A DNA stretch of 64,000 bases, taken from contig JADKBW010000005.1 in NCBI GenBank assembly GCA_016714905.1, forward strand, positions 132,415-196,414, written 5' to 3'. Position numbers and translations under genes: made by a program. The stretch's first letter is position 1. Every line of letters begins with the position of its first letter. Below are positions 43,774 through 53,940 of the stretch, piece by piece. Under the pieces are notes generated by a model. That model did not search any database. It was given only the letters and a program-made list of their open reading frames with translations, and was not told the origin of the DNA. This DNA is from Flavobacterium sp. (GTDB taxonomy: Bacteria > Bacteroidota > Bacteroidia > Flavobacteriales > Flavobacteriaceae).

Positions 43774-45507
43774 ATGAAAATCAAAATAAAATATTTACTG
43801 CTCATAACACTGTTTACCGCGTTTCAACTTTCCGCCCAAAAGAAAGACGAGAACATCGGAACCGAAGTGGTGAATGTGGTGAAAGCCTATACGCCCACGA
43901 TTTCAGATGCTTTTAAAGTAAAAGAAACGCCTAGTTTAGAAGACGAAGACAACACTAAAAAAGAAACGATTCAATATTCGATTTTTTCCTTTCCTGTGGC
44001 TTCAACTTTTTCGCCTTCAAAAGGAAAAGCAGCTAATGTAGATAAGACCGAACAAGAGCGTTTGTTCAAGAATTATGCGACGCTTGGAGTAGGCAGTTAT
44101 GCCAATATTCTAGGCGAATTGTATGTCACAGAAAATATTGGAGATACTGATTTTATTGCCGGAAATATCAAACATTTAGCTTCTTTTTCAGACATCAAAG
44201 AATCGGAGTTGCCGAGCAAATTCTTAAATTCATCGATTGGATTAACCTACGGAAGTAAGATGGAAAAATACGCTTGGACAGGTGATTTAGGCTATCAAAT
44301 TCAGAAATATTTTTGGTACGGATTGCCAGATAATTTTGGGGCAACACTTACGCCAGAGAATCGGTCTTCGGTGATTGATCGCATCGACGAAGGGCAAACG
44401 TACAACAACTTTAATTTGGGCGGAAGAATTAGTTTTAAAGAGACGATTTTCAATGGATTGAATGTAAAGTTTAATCGTTTTTGGGATGCGTATGGTTCAG
44501 CGGAGAATCGCTTTATTGTGCGTCCAACGTTGGGTTTTGAAATGTTTCGAAAAGACATCAAAACTATCGTAACAGTTGATCATTTGAGTGGTTCATTTAA
44601 TGATACTTTCGATTTTAAATACGGCTACACCAATATTGGTGTTCATCCTAGTTTTGGCATGAGAAAAGACGATTGGTCATTTGATATTGGTGCTGAGGTA
44701 GTATTCGGAATGGATAATGAAAATAGCAAAAACAAAGTTTTCTTTTATCCAAAAGTCAATGCATCCTTGAAAGTAGTGGGCGATTTTATGATTTTCTTCT
44801 TAGGTGTTGATGGTGAATTGCAACAGAACTCTTACCGTGAATTCACAAACGAAAATCCGTTCTTATCTCCAACATTGGTTATTGCCCCGACGGATAGACA
44901 ATTTGATGTCTTTGCAGGATTAAAAGGGAAATTAGCCAATAGTGTGAGCTATACGGTTCGTGGTTCCGTAATTAATGAAAAGAATAGAGCACTTATTGTT
45001 GCTAATAATTATGATGATTCTGTCTTGGTGCAAGAAATGTATCAATACGGAAATTCGTTTGGTTTGACGTACGACACCCTTCGAACGTTTCGATTGTTTG
45101 GTGAATTGAAAGCTGATTTTTCGAAGAATGTTGCGGTTGGAGTTAACGGTACATTCAATACCTATTCACAAGAAAATGAAGAAGAAGCGTGGAATTTACC
45201 GCAATTTCAACTCGGAGCGAATATCGACGCGAATATCACGGCTAAATGGTATGCGGGCGCGAATTTGTTCTTTGTTGGCGATCGTAAAGATTTTCAAAGA
45301 AATGACAATGGACCATCAACAGATAATATTAAAACCGTGAAAAGTTATTTCGATGCCAATGCCCATTTGGGTTACAAATACAACCAACGGTTTACGGCCT
45401 TTCTGCGATTGAATAATATCGGTAATCAAGCTTATGAAAGATGGTTGAATTTTCCGGTGCAATCTTTTCAGGTTTTGTTAGGCGCGAATTATAAATTTGA
45501 TTTTTAA
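43774..45507 (+). CDS. Outer-membrane beta-barrel protein, TonB-receptor-like without plug
   Basis: This 577-residue protein has a signal peptide (TAFQLSAQ) and a barrel of alternating strands ending in the aromatic FQVLLGANYKFDF, the outer-membrane insertion signal. After the signal comes a conserved TEVVNVVKAYTPTISDAF segment but no plug domain, and the length is well below that of a full TonB receptor. It therefore looks like a porin- or receptor-derived barrel. It follows the TPR protein on the same strand across a repeat hairpin, suggesting a functional pair; the cargo is unknown. Confidence 0.8.
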   Translation: MKIKIKYLLLITLFTAFQLSAQKKDENIGTEVVNVVKAYTPTISDAFKVKETPSLEDEDNTKKETIQYSIFSFPVASTFSPSKGKAANVDKTEQERLFKNYATLGVGSYANILGELYVTENIGDTDFIAGNIKHLASFSDIKESELPSKFLNSSIGLTYGSKMEKYAWTGDLGYQIQKYFWYGLPDNFGATLTPENRSSVIDRIDEGQTYNNFNLGGRISFKETIFNGLNVKFNRFWDAYGSAENRFIVRPTLGFEMFRKDIKTIVTVDHLSGSFNDTFDFKYGYTNIGVHPSFGMRKDDWSFDIGAEVVFGMDNENSKNKVFFYPKVNASLKVVGDFMIFFLGVDGELQQNSYREFTNENPFLSPTLVIAPTDRQFDVFAGLKGKLANSVSYTVRGSVINEKNRALIVANNYDDSVLVQEMYQYGNSFGLTYDTLRTFRLFGELKADFSKNVAVGVNGTFNTYSQENEEEAWNLPQFQLGANIDANITAKWYAGANLFFVGDRKDFQRNDNGPSTDNIKTVKSYFDANAHLGYKYNQRFTAFLRLNNIGNQAYERWLNFPVQSFQVLLGANYKFDF

Positions 45508-45726
45508 ATTTAGGAACTGCAATTTCCGCCTTTTTTGATTTTCATTCGTAAATCTTAGATCAAACTTATTATATTGCAGTATTATTATTTTTCGTAGTTG
45601 CAATCGGTCTTAGTTGCCGTATGTTACTTATAAAATTTTGGTAATAAGACGTCGTACGAAAATTGCGATTAATCTTAATGTGTATTAAAATTAGGCCATC
45701 AATAAATTAATTCGGTAGAAATAAAT

Positions 45727-47175
45727 ATGCTTTTTAATTCACTAAGCTTCGCCCTATTTCTGCCGATTGTATTTTTTCTCTATTGGTTTGTTGCGAAGCG
45801 AGAAGTGCGATTTCAAAATATCATTTTATTAGTTTCGAGTTACTTTTTTTACGCTTGTTGGGATTGGAGGTTTTTATTTTTACTTATCGCTTCGACTTCG
45901 TTAGATTATTACACCGGTCTCAAAATCGCTGATGCGTCCACAAAAGAAAACAAAAGGTTTTGGTTGTGGCTCAGTATCACCATTAATTTGGGATTTCTCG
46001 GTTTATTTAAATATTATAATTTTTTCGCGTCTTCTTTTATTGATGCTCTTTCGGCAGTGGGGTGGAAAGCGGATTTAGGATCAATTAATATCATACTTCC
46101 AGTTGGAATTTCTTTTTACACTTTTCACGGCTTGTCTTATGTTATTGATTTGTATAAGGACAAAATTAAACCAGAAAAAGACATCATCAATTACTCTGTT
46201 TTTGTATGCTTTTTTCCACTTTTGGTTGCAGGTCCGATAGAGCGAGCCACGCATCTTTTGCCCCAAATAATTAAGAAAAGAGAATTTGATTATTCGCAAG
46301 CACTCGATGGCTTGAAGCAAATTTTATGGGGATTGTTTAAAAAAATGGTCATTGCAGATCATTGCGCTACCTATGTCAACTTGATCTTTAAAGACGCTTC
46401 AGATTATTCAGGTAGCACACTGGTTTTAGGGGCATTGTTCTTTTCATTTCAAATCTATTGCGATTTTTCAGGATATTCTGATATTGCACTTGGAACAGCT
46501 AGGCTTTTCGGAATAGAGCTACTGCGAAATTTTGCTTTTCCTTATTTTTCAAGAGATATAGCGGAGTTTTGGAGGCGATGGCATATTTCGTTGTCGTCAT
46601 GGTTTCGGGATTATCTATATATTCCGCTTGGTGGGAGCCGTGGTGGCAAGTGGATTAGCGTACGAAATATGTTTATCATTTTTCTAGTCAGCGGATTTTG
46701 GCATGGAGCCAATTGGACATTTCTCGCGTGGGGAGCGCTACACGCACTTTATTTCATGCCACTTTTGTTGTTGAATAAAAATAGAAACCACATAGATATT
46801 GTTGCAAAAGGAAAGCACTTTCCAACCATTAATGAATTATTTTCAATGTTATCTACTTTTGGTTTAGTTGTTTTTGGATGGATATTTTTTAGAGCAGAAA
46901 GCCTTGAGCATGCCATAGATTATATTTCGGGAATATTTTCGTTTGATTTATTTAGCTGGCCTTATTTCATGGGAATAAAAGAGGCAGTAATAACAATACT
47001 ATTTATTGTTTTGTTAATAGTTATGGAATGGATGGGCCGAGAACAAGAGTATGCCATCAAAACCATGGCTTTACGATGGAGAAAGCCATTTCGATGGTGC
47101 TTTTACTATGTGATCGTGATGCTCATTTTCTTATTCGGATCGAAAAGTCAGGAGTTTATTTATTTTCAATTTTAG
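45727..47175 (+). CDS. MBOAT-family membrane O-acyltransferase
   Basis: This 482-residue multi-pass protein has the AlgI/DltB/PatA-type sequence: SYFFYACWDWRFLFLL, LPVGISFYTFHGLSYVIDLY, FPLLVAGPIERATHLLPQ, YCDFSGYSDIALGTARLFG, FWRRWHISLSSWFRDYLYIPLGG and, near residue 330, SGFWHGANWTF with the catalytic His. It moves acyl groups across the membrane onto a surface polymer. The next gene, four bases after its stop, encodes the SGNH-like partner, as in alginate and D-alanylation systems. Confidence 0.92.
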   Translation: MLFNSLSFALFLPIVFFLYWFVAKREVRFQNIILLVSSYFFYACWDWRFLFLLIASTSLDYYTGLKIADASTKENKRFWLWLSITINLGFLGLFKYYNFFASSFIDALSAVGWKADLGSINIILPVGISFYTFHGLSYVIDLYKDKIKPEKDIINYSVFVCFFPLLVAGPIERATHLLPQIIKKREFDYSQALDGLKQILWGLFKKMVIADHCATYVNLIFKDASDYSGSTLVLGALFFSFQIYCDFSGYSDIALGTARLFGIELLRNFAFPYFSRDIAEFWRRWHISLSSWFRDYLYIPLGGSRGGKWISVRNMFIIFLVSGFWHGANWTFLAWGALHALYFMPLLLLNKNRNHIDIVAKGKHFPTINELFSMLSTFGLVVFGWIFFRAESLEHAIDYISGIFSFDLFSWPYFMGIKEAVITILFIVLLIVMEWMGREQEYAIKTMALRWRKPFRWCFYYVIVMLIFLFGSKSQEFIYFQF

Positions 47176-47179
47176 TCTC

Positions 47180-48107
47180 ATGAGGAAATTTATAACTTAC
47201 ATATCACTTTTCGGGATTCTATGTGTCATTTCTATCTGTATAGTACTTTCGAGCGCTGATGGTTATTCAGATCCATACTACCTTAGGTTTACTACTCCAA
47301 AACAAAACAGTTTAATCATTGGAACTTCTAAAGCTGCGCAAGGGTTAAATCCAGACGTTATCAATAAAACATTAAATTCAAACCTCTATAACTATTCATT
47401 TGATATCAGTAAAAGTCCATTTGGTCCTGCCTATTTAGAAAGCATAAATCGGAAACTTGACAAGAAGAAAAAAAACGGAATTTTTATTGTTACGGTCGAC
47501 TGTTGAGCATTTATAGTAGAGGCAAAAATCCAAATGATAGTTCTAGTTTTGGGGAAAACAGTTCCTGTGTTGGTGAGATTGAGTTCGTAGATCATAATCC
47601 AAATTTTCAATACTTAACAACATACATGTTGGGCAATTATTACAAAATAATTATTAAAGCCGACGGTCGCTCGGTTACACGAAAATGGATGGCTTGAAGT
47701 CTCTTTAGCCATGGATTCAATTTCGGTGGCAAGAAGAAGCAAAAGCACTTTAGTCGAATACCAAAATTATTTGTCGTTGTATCAATTTTCAAAAGTGAGA
47801 CTTGATTACCTCCTAAAGACGGTAGATTTCCTAAAACAATATGGTTCGTATTTATTTGGTGAGACTGCCTGTGTCTCCAAAATTGATGGATATTGAAAAC
47901 CAACTAGCACCCAAATTTCAGCGATTGATGCGACTTCCGACCGAAAAATCTTCCGGTTTTCTTGACTTGACCTCAAAGAATAACGCGTTCACTTATACTG
48001 ACGGCGTTCATCTTAGTGCAAAATCTAGTAAATTGGTCTCTGAAGAAATTGCGCTTTGGATTAATGGTCGAGAACGAGATGAAGAGGTAAACCATCCCAA
48101 AAAATAA
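47180..48107 (+). CDS. SGNH/DltD-like acyl-transfer partner, multiply frameshifted
   Basis: Four consecutive frames give one protein of about 310 residues. It begins with a membrane anchor (ISLFGILCVISICIVL) followed by SLIIGTSKAAQGLNPDVI, the nucleophile-Ser block of SGNH-type partners of MBOAT enzymes, and ends with YTDGVHLSAKSSKLVSEEIA, the C-terminal Asp-x-x-His block. Breaks lie near 47505 (one G restores VDCWSIYSRG), 47678 and 47850. The middle pieces (PNFQYLTTYMLGNYYK; YQFSKVRLDYLLKTVDFLKQYG) read in order. It should act with the MBOAT gene in O-acylation of a surface glycan. Confidence 0.75.
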
Positions 48108-48176
48108 TCACGAAAAGGTTTTTCAAAAATTTGACTTTCCTTTTTGAATCATGCAACTAATTTCCGAAGTAAAAAT

Positions 48177-48626
48177 ATGACGCTTAAACAAAAAATTCAT
48201 CAGCATTATTCCATGTTATTACAAGACAAAATCGATGTTTTTCGAGATATGATTATTGCTTTAACCGAAGATTCAAAAAACGACGCTAAAGGTTCTGCGG
48301 GAGACAAGCACGAAACTGCTTTGTCGATGATGCATATTGAGCAAGAAAAACTCAATAGAAAATTGCAGGAGTTTTTAGATCAAAAAGCATTACTAGACAA
48401 GATTGATGTTCATCATAATTTCCAGAAAATTGGATTAGGTAGTTTAGTCCAAGCCAACGGGATGTGGCTATTTGTTTCTACAGCTTTACCAAAAATTATG
48501 ATGGAAGACAAAACTATTATCGCCGTTTCCCAGCAATCACCATTGGGAACTCACTTGTTAGGAAAAGAAGTTGGTTTTTCCTTTAAAATTAATGAAACGC
48601 AATATCTCATAGAAAAAGTCGAGTAA
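48177..48626 (+). CDS. GreA/GreB-like protein
   Basis: This 149-residue protein starts at MTLKQKIHQHYSM; eleven open codons upstream are ignored because this Met matches the usual start. A helical N-terminal half contains DSKNDAKGSAGDKHETALSMMHIEQEKLNRKL, a pattern seen in Gre-type coiled coils, and the C-terminal half is a short FKBP-like domain (IGLGSLVQANGMWLFVSTALP, SPLGTHLLGKEVGFSFKIN). Bacteroidota homologues are often mislabelled 3-oxoacyl-ACP synthase. A role at RNA polymerase is inferred from the domain. Its last 20 bases overlap the convergent membrane-protein gene. Confidence 0.7.
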   Translation: MTLKQKIHQHYSMLLQDKIDVFRDMIIALTEDSKNDAKGSAGDKHETALSMMHIEQEKLNRKLQEFLDQKALLDKIDVHHNFQKIGLGSLVQANGMWLFVSTALPKIMMEDKTIIAVSQQSPLGTHLLGKEVGFSFKINETQYLIEKVE

Positions 48627-50072
48627 CTACGGTTTGATTTTTGAAAATATCGATGAAGACTTGCTGGCTTTCAAAATGTTTGATGCATTTGTAGTTAGCT
48701 GGATTGTGGATTTCATCATATTCTTGATCGGCGACATTGAAAACATTAGAATAGAATATATACTTTCTTTGGCCATCGTAATATTGGAAACTCCTACCAT
48801 CACCATTTAAGTCTATTCTATCAATACGGGCGAGGTTTGGGAAAAAAGATTGGACTTGTTTATAATCGATATGTTCTTGGTCTAAATATTCAATCGCTTG
48901 ATGTCTTAATTCATAATACGGTAAATGCGCTAAAGTGCTGTCCCAACCTTTGGCAATTTTGTCGGGATAAACGATAAAATTACCACCGACCAAACACAGA
49001 AGCCATAAGATACTTAAGGTGTATTTTAGTTTTTGATGGACAAAATCGGAGAAAAGTATTGTTACCGTAAAAAGTGAAAACGTCAAGTATATTGGGATAA
49101 GATACCGATAACCCATCAAGTTTTTTGCCCAAAGCATATTTAACGGAAGTACAATCATACAAAATATCGTAAAGAAAAGTAAAAGTCGAAAAGGCTTGGT
49201 TTGAAGAGCTGTTTTTGTGTCAACATCAATAGTGGTAAAGCAATCAGCCACGCGCCAAATCTGCCAAAATCCAATATCCGCCATGCGTACAATGCAATAT
49301 TGAAAAGAAAGTCTTTGAAATGGTCTACGCGCTCAAAACTTTTTGCCCATGGTGAATCTTCATGAAATCCAATCCATCCTTTTTCTATGTAATGAAAGGA
49401 ATTGTAACTCAGAAATAAGACAACAGCGGGAAGATACAACAAGCTTCTAGTAAAGAGTTGCTGCGCAATTTTTCGGGAAGTAGTTTTAAAATCGATATGG
49501 CTAAAGATATCTAAACTCAGTAGACATAACGATACCATCATGCCACGCATACTTGTTAGAAACAAGCAAAAAACAGCAATCATAATCCATTGCTTTTTGT
49601 TTTCTAGTACTGAATTCAATCCCAATAAAAAGAAAAAAAGCAAACATACATCTGGAGAAACTAAAGTCATCTGACTCAAAAGAGAAGGATCAGCTAAGAC
49701 TAAAATTGAAGCCAATCCAACAAATTGTTCTGGTACGAATTTCCGACAGACTTGGAAAGTTTGAAACACAATGCCAAGGGCAAAAGGCAACATTCCAAAA
49801 TGGCTTACTTCGAGTGTTCTTCCAAATATTTCCCAAAGTAGGGCAATGTAAATTCCGAAAGTGGGTATATGCCCGCTATCCATGTCGGTAGGCAAAAGCA
49901 ACGAAGTAAAATGAGTATAGTAATAATATTCAGCGTGTTTTGAACCCAATTGAACCGTATCCCAAAAAAAACTATTGTGACTGGTACAAACAACAATGAG
50001 AAGTACCAAAAAGCAGCAAAATAGGAAGGCGATTATATTTTGCGTTTTTGTACTTATCATTTTCCAGTCCAT
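48607..50072 (-). CDS. Multi-pass membrane protein, probable GT-C type, frameshifted
   Basis: Two frames (50072 down to 49155, and 49284 down to 48607) make one protein of about 488 residues with roughly ten hydrophobic segments and a soluble C-terminal tail. Adding one A in the A5 run near 49220 joins LTQKQ to the LQTKPFRLLLFFTIF frame. Acidic residues in the first outer loop (SFFWDTVQLGSKHAEYYY, PTDMDSGHIPTFGIYIALLWE) fit a GT39/GT-C enzyme that uses polyprenyl-phosphate sugars. It overlaps the GT2 gene upstream by 16 bases, which supports that pairing. Confidence 0.7.
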
Positions 50073-50818
50073 TTTGATTTGGAGAATAATGGACTTTCCA
50101 ATATTTTGTTTTTTGCCAGAAAATATAGCAATGAGGTTTTCAAAACGCCAAAGCCATAAGTTGTACTTCTTTTGAAATTGATAGAAGAGGCGTCGTCAAA
50201 ATACTTGGTGGGACAGGTAATTTCTGCAATTTCAAATCCATGATAGAATATTTGTGCTAGAAATTGATTGTCAAAAATAAAATCATCAGAATTAGCATTA
50301 TAATCGATGCATTCTAACACTTGCCGATTGTAGGCTCGGTAACCAGTATGGTATTCCGACAATTTTTGATTCATTAGCAGATTTTGACTAAATGTTAGAA
50401 ATCTGTTGGCAACATATTTATAAATTGGCATGCCACCTTTCAAAGCACCTTTACCTAAAATTCTTGAACCAATCACCACTGGATAAACTTCATTGGCAAT
50501 CAAGTAACTCATGGAATGAATCAGTTTTGGAGTATATTGATAATCAGGATGCAACATGATGATGATATCTCCACCTAATTCTAATGCTTTGTTGTAACAA
50601 GTTTTTTGATTGCCACCGTAACCCAAATTGATGTCATGTTTGATAACATGTTTAATTCCAAGTTCTTTTGCGACTGTAATCGTTGCATCCGGACTATTAT
50701 CATCGACTAGAACGACCTCATCTACAGTATCGAAAGGAATTTCATTGTAGGTTTTGATAAGCGTCAGTTCGGCCTTGTATGCCGGAAGAACAACTATGAT
50801 TTTTTTAGAACCGATCAT
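50057..50818 (-). CDS. GT2 glycosyltransferase, polyprenyl-phosphate-sugar synthase type
   Basis: This 253-residue enzyme resembles dolichyl-phosphate mannose synthase: KIIVVLPAYKAELTLIKTYN, VVLVDDNSPDATITVAKELG, NLGYGGNQKTCYNKALELGGDIIIMLHPDYQY (metal-site Asp), and ILGKGALKGGMPIYKYVANR. It lacks C-terminal transmembrane helices. It probably charges undecaprenyl phosphate with a sugar used by the membrane protein encoded next, whose start overlaps this stop. Confidence 0.9.
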   Translation of the reverse strand: MIGSKKIIVVLPAYKAELTLIKTYNEIPFDTVDEVVLVDDNSPDATITVAKELGIKHVIKHDINLGYGGNQKTCYNKALELGGDIIIMLHPDYQYTPKLIHSMSYLIANEVYPVVIGSRILGKGALKGGMPIYKYVANRFLTFSQNLLMNQKLSEYHTGYRAYNRQVLECIDYNANSDDFIFDNQFLAQIFYHGFEIAEITCPTKYFDDASSINFKRSTTYGFGVLKTSLLYFLAKNKILESPLFSKSKWTGK

Positions 50819-50915
50819 TGCAGGAATTAATGTGTAGCAAATATAAAATTCAAAATCAAAACTTTGCGTTTTTTAATGAATTAAAACTTAGACATAGGTG
50901 TTTTGACCTATTTAG

Positions 50916-50941
50916 TTACAATATTGATGTATTTATTGTAA
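50916..50941. promoter_or_regulatory. Inverted repeat upstream of asnB
   Basis: TTACAATA at 50916-50923 and TATTGTAA at 50934-50941 are perfect inverted arms with a 10-base spacer, about 105 bases before the asnB start. It could be an operator or a hairpin in the 5' leader. A smaller 6-bp hairpin (50894-50911) stands just before it. Confidence 0.4.
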
Positions 50942-51046
50942 TTTGGTTATAATTTATAGTTAAATATTTTATTTGTGTTTATGTTTCGTATCTAAAGATT
51001 CATATTTGCAACACAATTAAAATTTGATCTTAAAAAAAGAATTGAT

Positions 51047-52720
51047 ATGTGCGGAATAGTATGTGCCTTTGATTTAAAACAAAAAGCGGAGTCCTTACGA
51101 CCACAAGTATTAGAAATGGCGAAAATCATTCGTCATCGCGGTCCAGATTGGAGTGGGATTTTCAGCAACGAAAAAGCAATATTAGCACACGAGCGTTTGG
51201 CTATTGTTGATCCAGCTTCAGGGAAACAACCTTTGTTTAGCCCCGATAAGCAATTGATTTTGGCAGCCAACGGAGAAATCTACAACCACCGAGATTTGCG
51301 CAAACAATTCGAAGGGAAATACCACTTTCAAACGGAAAGCGATGGTGAAGTAATCTTGGCGCTATACCAAGAAAAAGGTGTTCATTTTATTGATGAAATG
51401 AATGGGATTTTTGGATTTGCGATTTATGATGTAGCGAAAGACGAGTATTTCATCGCTCGAGATCATATGGGTATCATCCCTCTTTATATCGGTTGGGACC
51501 AATACGGAACTTTTTATGTTGCTTCTGAATTGAAAGCGCTTGAAGGATATTGCACTAAAATTCAGTTGTTTCCTCCTGGTCATTATATGTCGAGTAAAGA
51601 CGGTGAGTTTGTGCAATGGTATAAACGAGAATGGACGGAATATGACGCTGTAAAAGACAACGAGACTAGTATCGCAGAAATCAAAAAAGCATTGGAAGCT
51701 GCTGTTCATCGTCAATTGATGAGCGACGTTCCTTATGGAGTTTTGCTTTCGGGAGGACTAGATTCTTCCATTACTTCGGCGATAGCAAAAAAATATGCAC
51801 AAAAAAGGATTGAATCGGGAGATACCGTCGATGCTTGGTATCCGCAATTGCACTCGTTTGCGGTTGGTTTAGAAGGCTCACCTGATTTGGCGGCTGCTAA
51901 GAAAGTAGCGGATCATTTGGGTACGATTCATCATGAAATCAAATTCACCATTCAAGAAGGACTAGATGCCATTCGGGATGTCATTTATAATATCGAAACC
52001 TATGATGTGACTACAATTCGCGCGTCGACTCCCATGTATTTGATGGCGCGTGTAATCAAATCGATGGGGATTAAGATGGTGCTGTCTGGTGAAGGTTCAG
52101 ACGAATTGTTTGGTGGTTATTTGTACTTCCACAAAGCACCAAATGCTAGAGAATTTCATGAAGAAACCGTTCGTAAATTAAGCAAATTACATATGTATGA
52201 TTGCCTCCGAGCTAACAAAAGTTTAGCGGCTTGGGGAATCGAAGGACGTGTGCCGTTCCTAGATAAAGAATTTATGGATGTGGCGATGCGCATTAATCCA
52301 AAAGACAAAATGATTAACGGCGAGCGTATGGAAAAATGGGTACTGAGAAAAGCTTTCGAAGATATGTTGCCAGCAAGCGTGGCGTGGAGACAGAAAGAGC
52401 AATTTAGCGATGGTGTCGGCTACAGTTGGATTGATACATTGAAAGCGATGGTAGCTAAAGAAATTACAGATGAACAATTGGCTAATGCGAAATATAAGTT
52501 TCCGATTCAAACACCTACTTCAAAAGAGGAATATTATTACCGTTCCATCTTTCACGAACATTTTCCAAGTGATGCCGCGGCTTTAAGTGTTCCTCAAGAA
52601 GCAAGTGTCGCTTGCAGCACCAAAATTGCATTAGAATGGGATGAAGCGTTCAAAAATATGAATGATCCTTCAGGTAGAGCGGTGGCGAACGTTCATGATG
52701 ATGCCTATATAAAATCGTAA
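51047..52720 (+). CDS. asnB: Asparagine synthetase B (glutamine-hydrolysing)
   Basis: This 557-residue enzyme makes asparagine from aspartate, glutamine and ATP. The glutaminase nucleophile is Cys2 (MCGIVCAFD), with RHRGPDWSG and AANGEIYNH in the same domain. The synthetase domain has the PP-loop LLSGGLDSSITSAIA near residue 235 and LSGEGSDELFGGYLYF near 345. Size is normal for the E. coli AsnB type. It is a single gene with its own terminator (52762-52789). Confidence 0.96.
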   Translation: MCGIVCAFDLKQKAESLRPQVLEMAKIIRHRGPDWSGIFSNEKAILAHERLAIVDPASGKQPLFSPDKQLILAANGEIYNHRDLRKQFEGKYHFQTESDGEVILALYQEKGVHFIDEMNGIFGFAIYDVAKDEYFIARDHMGIIPLYIGWDQYGTFYVASELKALEGYCTKIQLFPPGHYMSSKDGEFVQWYKREWTEYDAVKDNETSIAEIKKALEAAVHRQLMSDVPYGVLLSGGLDSSITSAIAKKYAQKRIESGDTVDAWYPQLHSFAVGLEGSPDLAAAKKVADHLGTIHHEIKFTIQEGLDAIRDVIYNIETYDVTTIRASTPMYLMARVIKSMGIKMVLSGEGSDELFGGYLYFHKAPNAREFHEETVRKLSKLHMYDCLRANKSLAAWGIEGRVPFLDKEFMDVAMRINPKDKMINGERMEKWVLRKAFEDMLPASVAWRQKEQFSDGVGYSWIDTLKAMVAKEITDEQLANAKYKFPIQTPTSKEEYYYRSIFHEHFPSDAAALSVPQEASVACSTKIALEWDEAFKNMNDPSGRAVANVHDDAYIKS

Positions 52721-52761
52721 ATAAATAAAAAGTTGGTTATAGTTTAGTTTGTATTTTTAAG

Positions 52762-52789
52762 GCGTTGATTTCGGTCAACGCTTTTTTTT
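52762..52789 (+). terminator. Intrinsic terminator after asnB
   Basis: GCGTTGA at 52762-52768 pairs perfectly with TCAACGC at 52775-52781 around a 6-base loop, followed by eight Ts. Confidence 0.92.
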
Positions 52790-52806
52790 ATTTAATATGC
52801 TTCTTC

Positions 52807-53825
52807 ATGGGACTTACTTTATCTTTTCAATTTTTCGATTTGCCGTTGCAGCATCCATTTACCATTTCTCGTTACACCGTTAATATTCAAAAACGGTAGT
52901 CGTTCTTTCAGATGGACTACATTCAGGATACGGTGAAGCGACTGTCAATCCTTATTATCATAGTACAACAGAGCGATTAACGGCAAGTTTATTAAAAGTA
53001 AAGCCGATAGTTGACGGCGCTTTTGAATTACATCCAAATGAACTATGGCAACAATTGTCTACGATGATTCCTGACGATTATTTTGCCTTGTGTGCCATTG
53101 ATATAGCCTATTGGGATTACTACTCCAGAAAGCAATCCAAAACGCTTAGAAGTTTTTGGTCGAAAGAAGAAGATCCGACACCTTTAACTTCCTACACCAT
53201 CGGAATTGATTCCTTAGAAATGATGCAACAAAAAATTATTGAAAAGCCGTGGCCCATATATAAAATCAAACTAGGAACAGCAGATGATATTTTCATTGTT
53301 GAAAGTTTGCGCAAAATTACGGATGCTATTTTTCGAATTGATGCGAATTGTGCATGGACTGCCCAGGAAACGATAGACAACGCTAAGATTTTGAAAGAAC
53401 TAAATGTCGAATTCATCGAACAGCCGTTAAAAGCAGACGATATTGAGGGAATGAAACGCGTTAGAATGCATGCTGTTTTGCCTATTATCGCAGATGAAAG
53501 TTGTCAACGAGAGACTGATGTTGAGACTTGCTCCGAAATTTTTCATGGCATCAATATTAAGCTGATGAAGTGTGGTGGCATTACGCCTGCTTTACGAATG
53601 ATTTTAAATGCAAAAGAAAAGGGATTATTGATTATGGCAGGTTGCATGACAGAATCGACTGTGGGTATCTCTGGATTGTGTCAAATTGCACCACTTTTGA
53701 CCTATTTAGATGCTGACGGTGCTTTACTTTTGAAGGAAGATATAGCAAGTGGAGTTGATTTCAATTTTGGTCAAATTGTGTATTCAAAAGACTTTGGAAC
53801 AGGTGTAAAAATGTTGGAGAAATAA
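52807..53825 (+). CDS. L-Ala-D/L-Glu-type dipeptide epimerase, frameshifted
   Basis: The frame from ATG 52807 reads MGLTLSFQFFDLPLQHPFTI and SRYTVNIQK, then hits TAG. Adding one A to the A5 run at 52889-52893 restores TVVVLSDGLHSGYGEATVNP and continues without interruption to 53825 (339 residues). The enolase-superfamily barrel is complete: K-x-K in YKIKLG, metal ligands Asp in FRIDANCAW, Glu in EFIEQPL and Asp in IIADESC, then Lys in NIKLMKCGG. It epimerises dipeptides from murein recycling. The second half alone would be inactive because it lacks the capping domain. Confidence 0.85.
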
Positions 53826-53893
53826 ATCAACATAATGTTAATAACTTCATCCCTAAATACCGCATTTTTACTATGAAATCGTTACTGTTTTAA

Positions 53894-53901
53894 TATATTT
53901 G
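53894..53901 (+). promoter_or_regulatory. Candidate gyrB -7 box
   Basis: TATATTTG at 53894-53901 fits TAnnTTTG and lies 39 bases before the gyrB ATG. At 19 bases upstream the sequence is not TTG, so the -33 element is weak. Confidence 0.55.
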
Positions 53902-53940
53902 CGTGTTATCAAAAAAACACATTTTTTAGAGAAAATTTTT

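Noticed and set aside
47711..47896. Separate small gene between the SGNH fragments
   Set aside because: Its sequence reads on from the preceding fragment and into the next one in the order of a single SGNH-type protein, so it is a frame fragment.
53899..53940. Fourteen-codon extension of gyrB from a GTG
   Set aside because: It would overlap the TATATTTG promoter box, and the ATG at 53941 gives the standard GyrB N-terminus.
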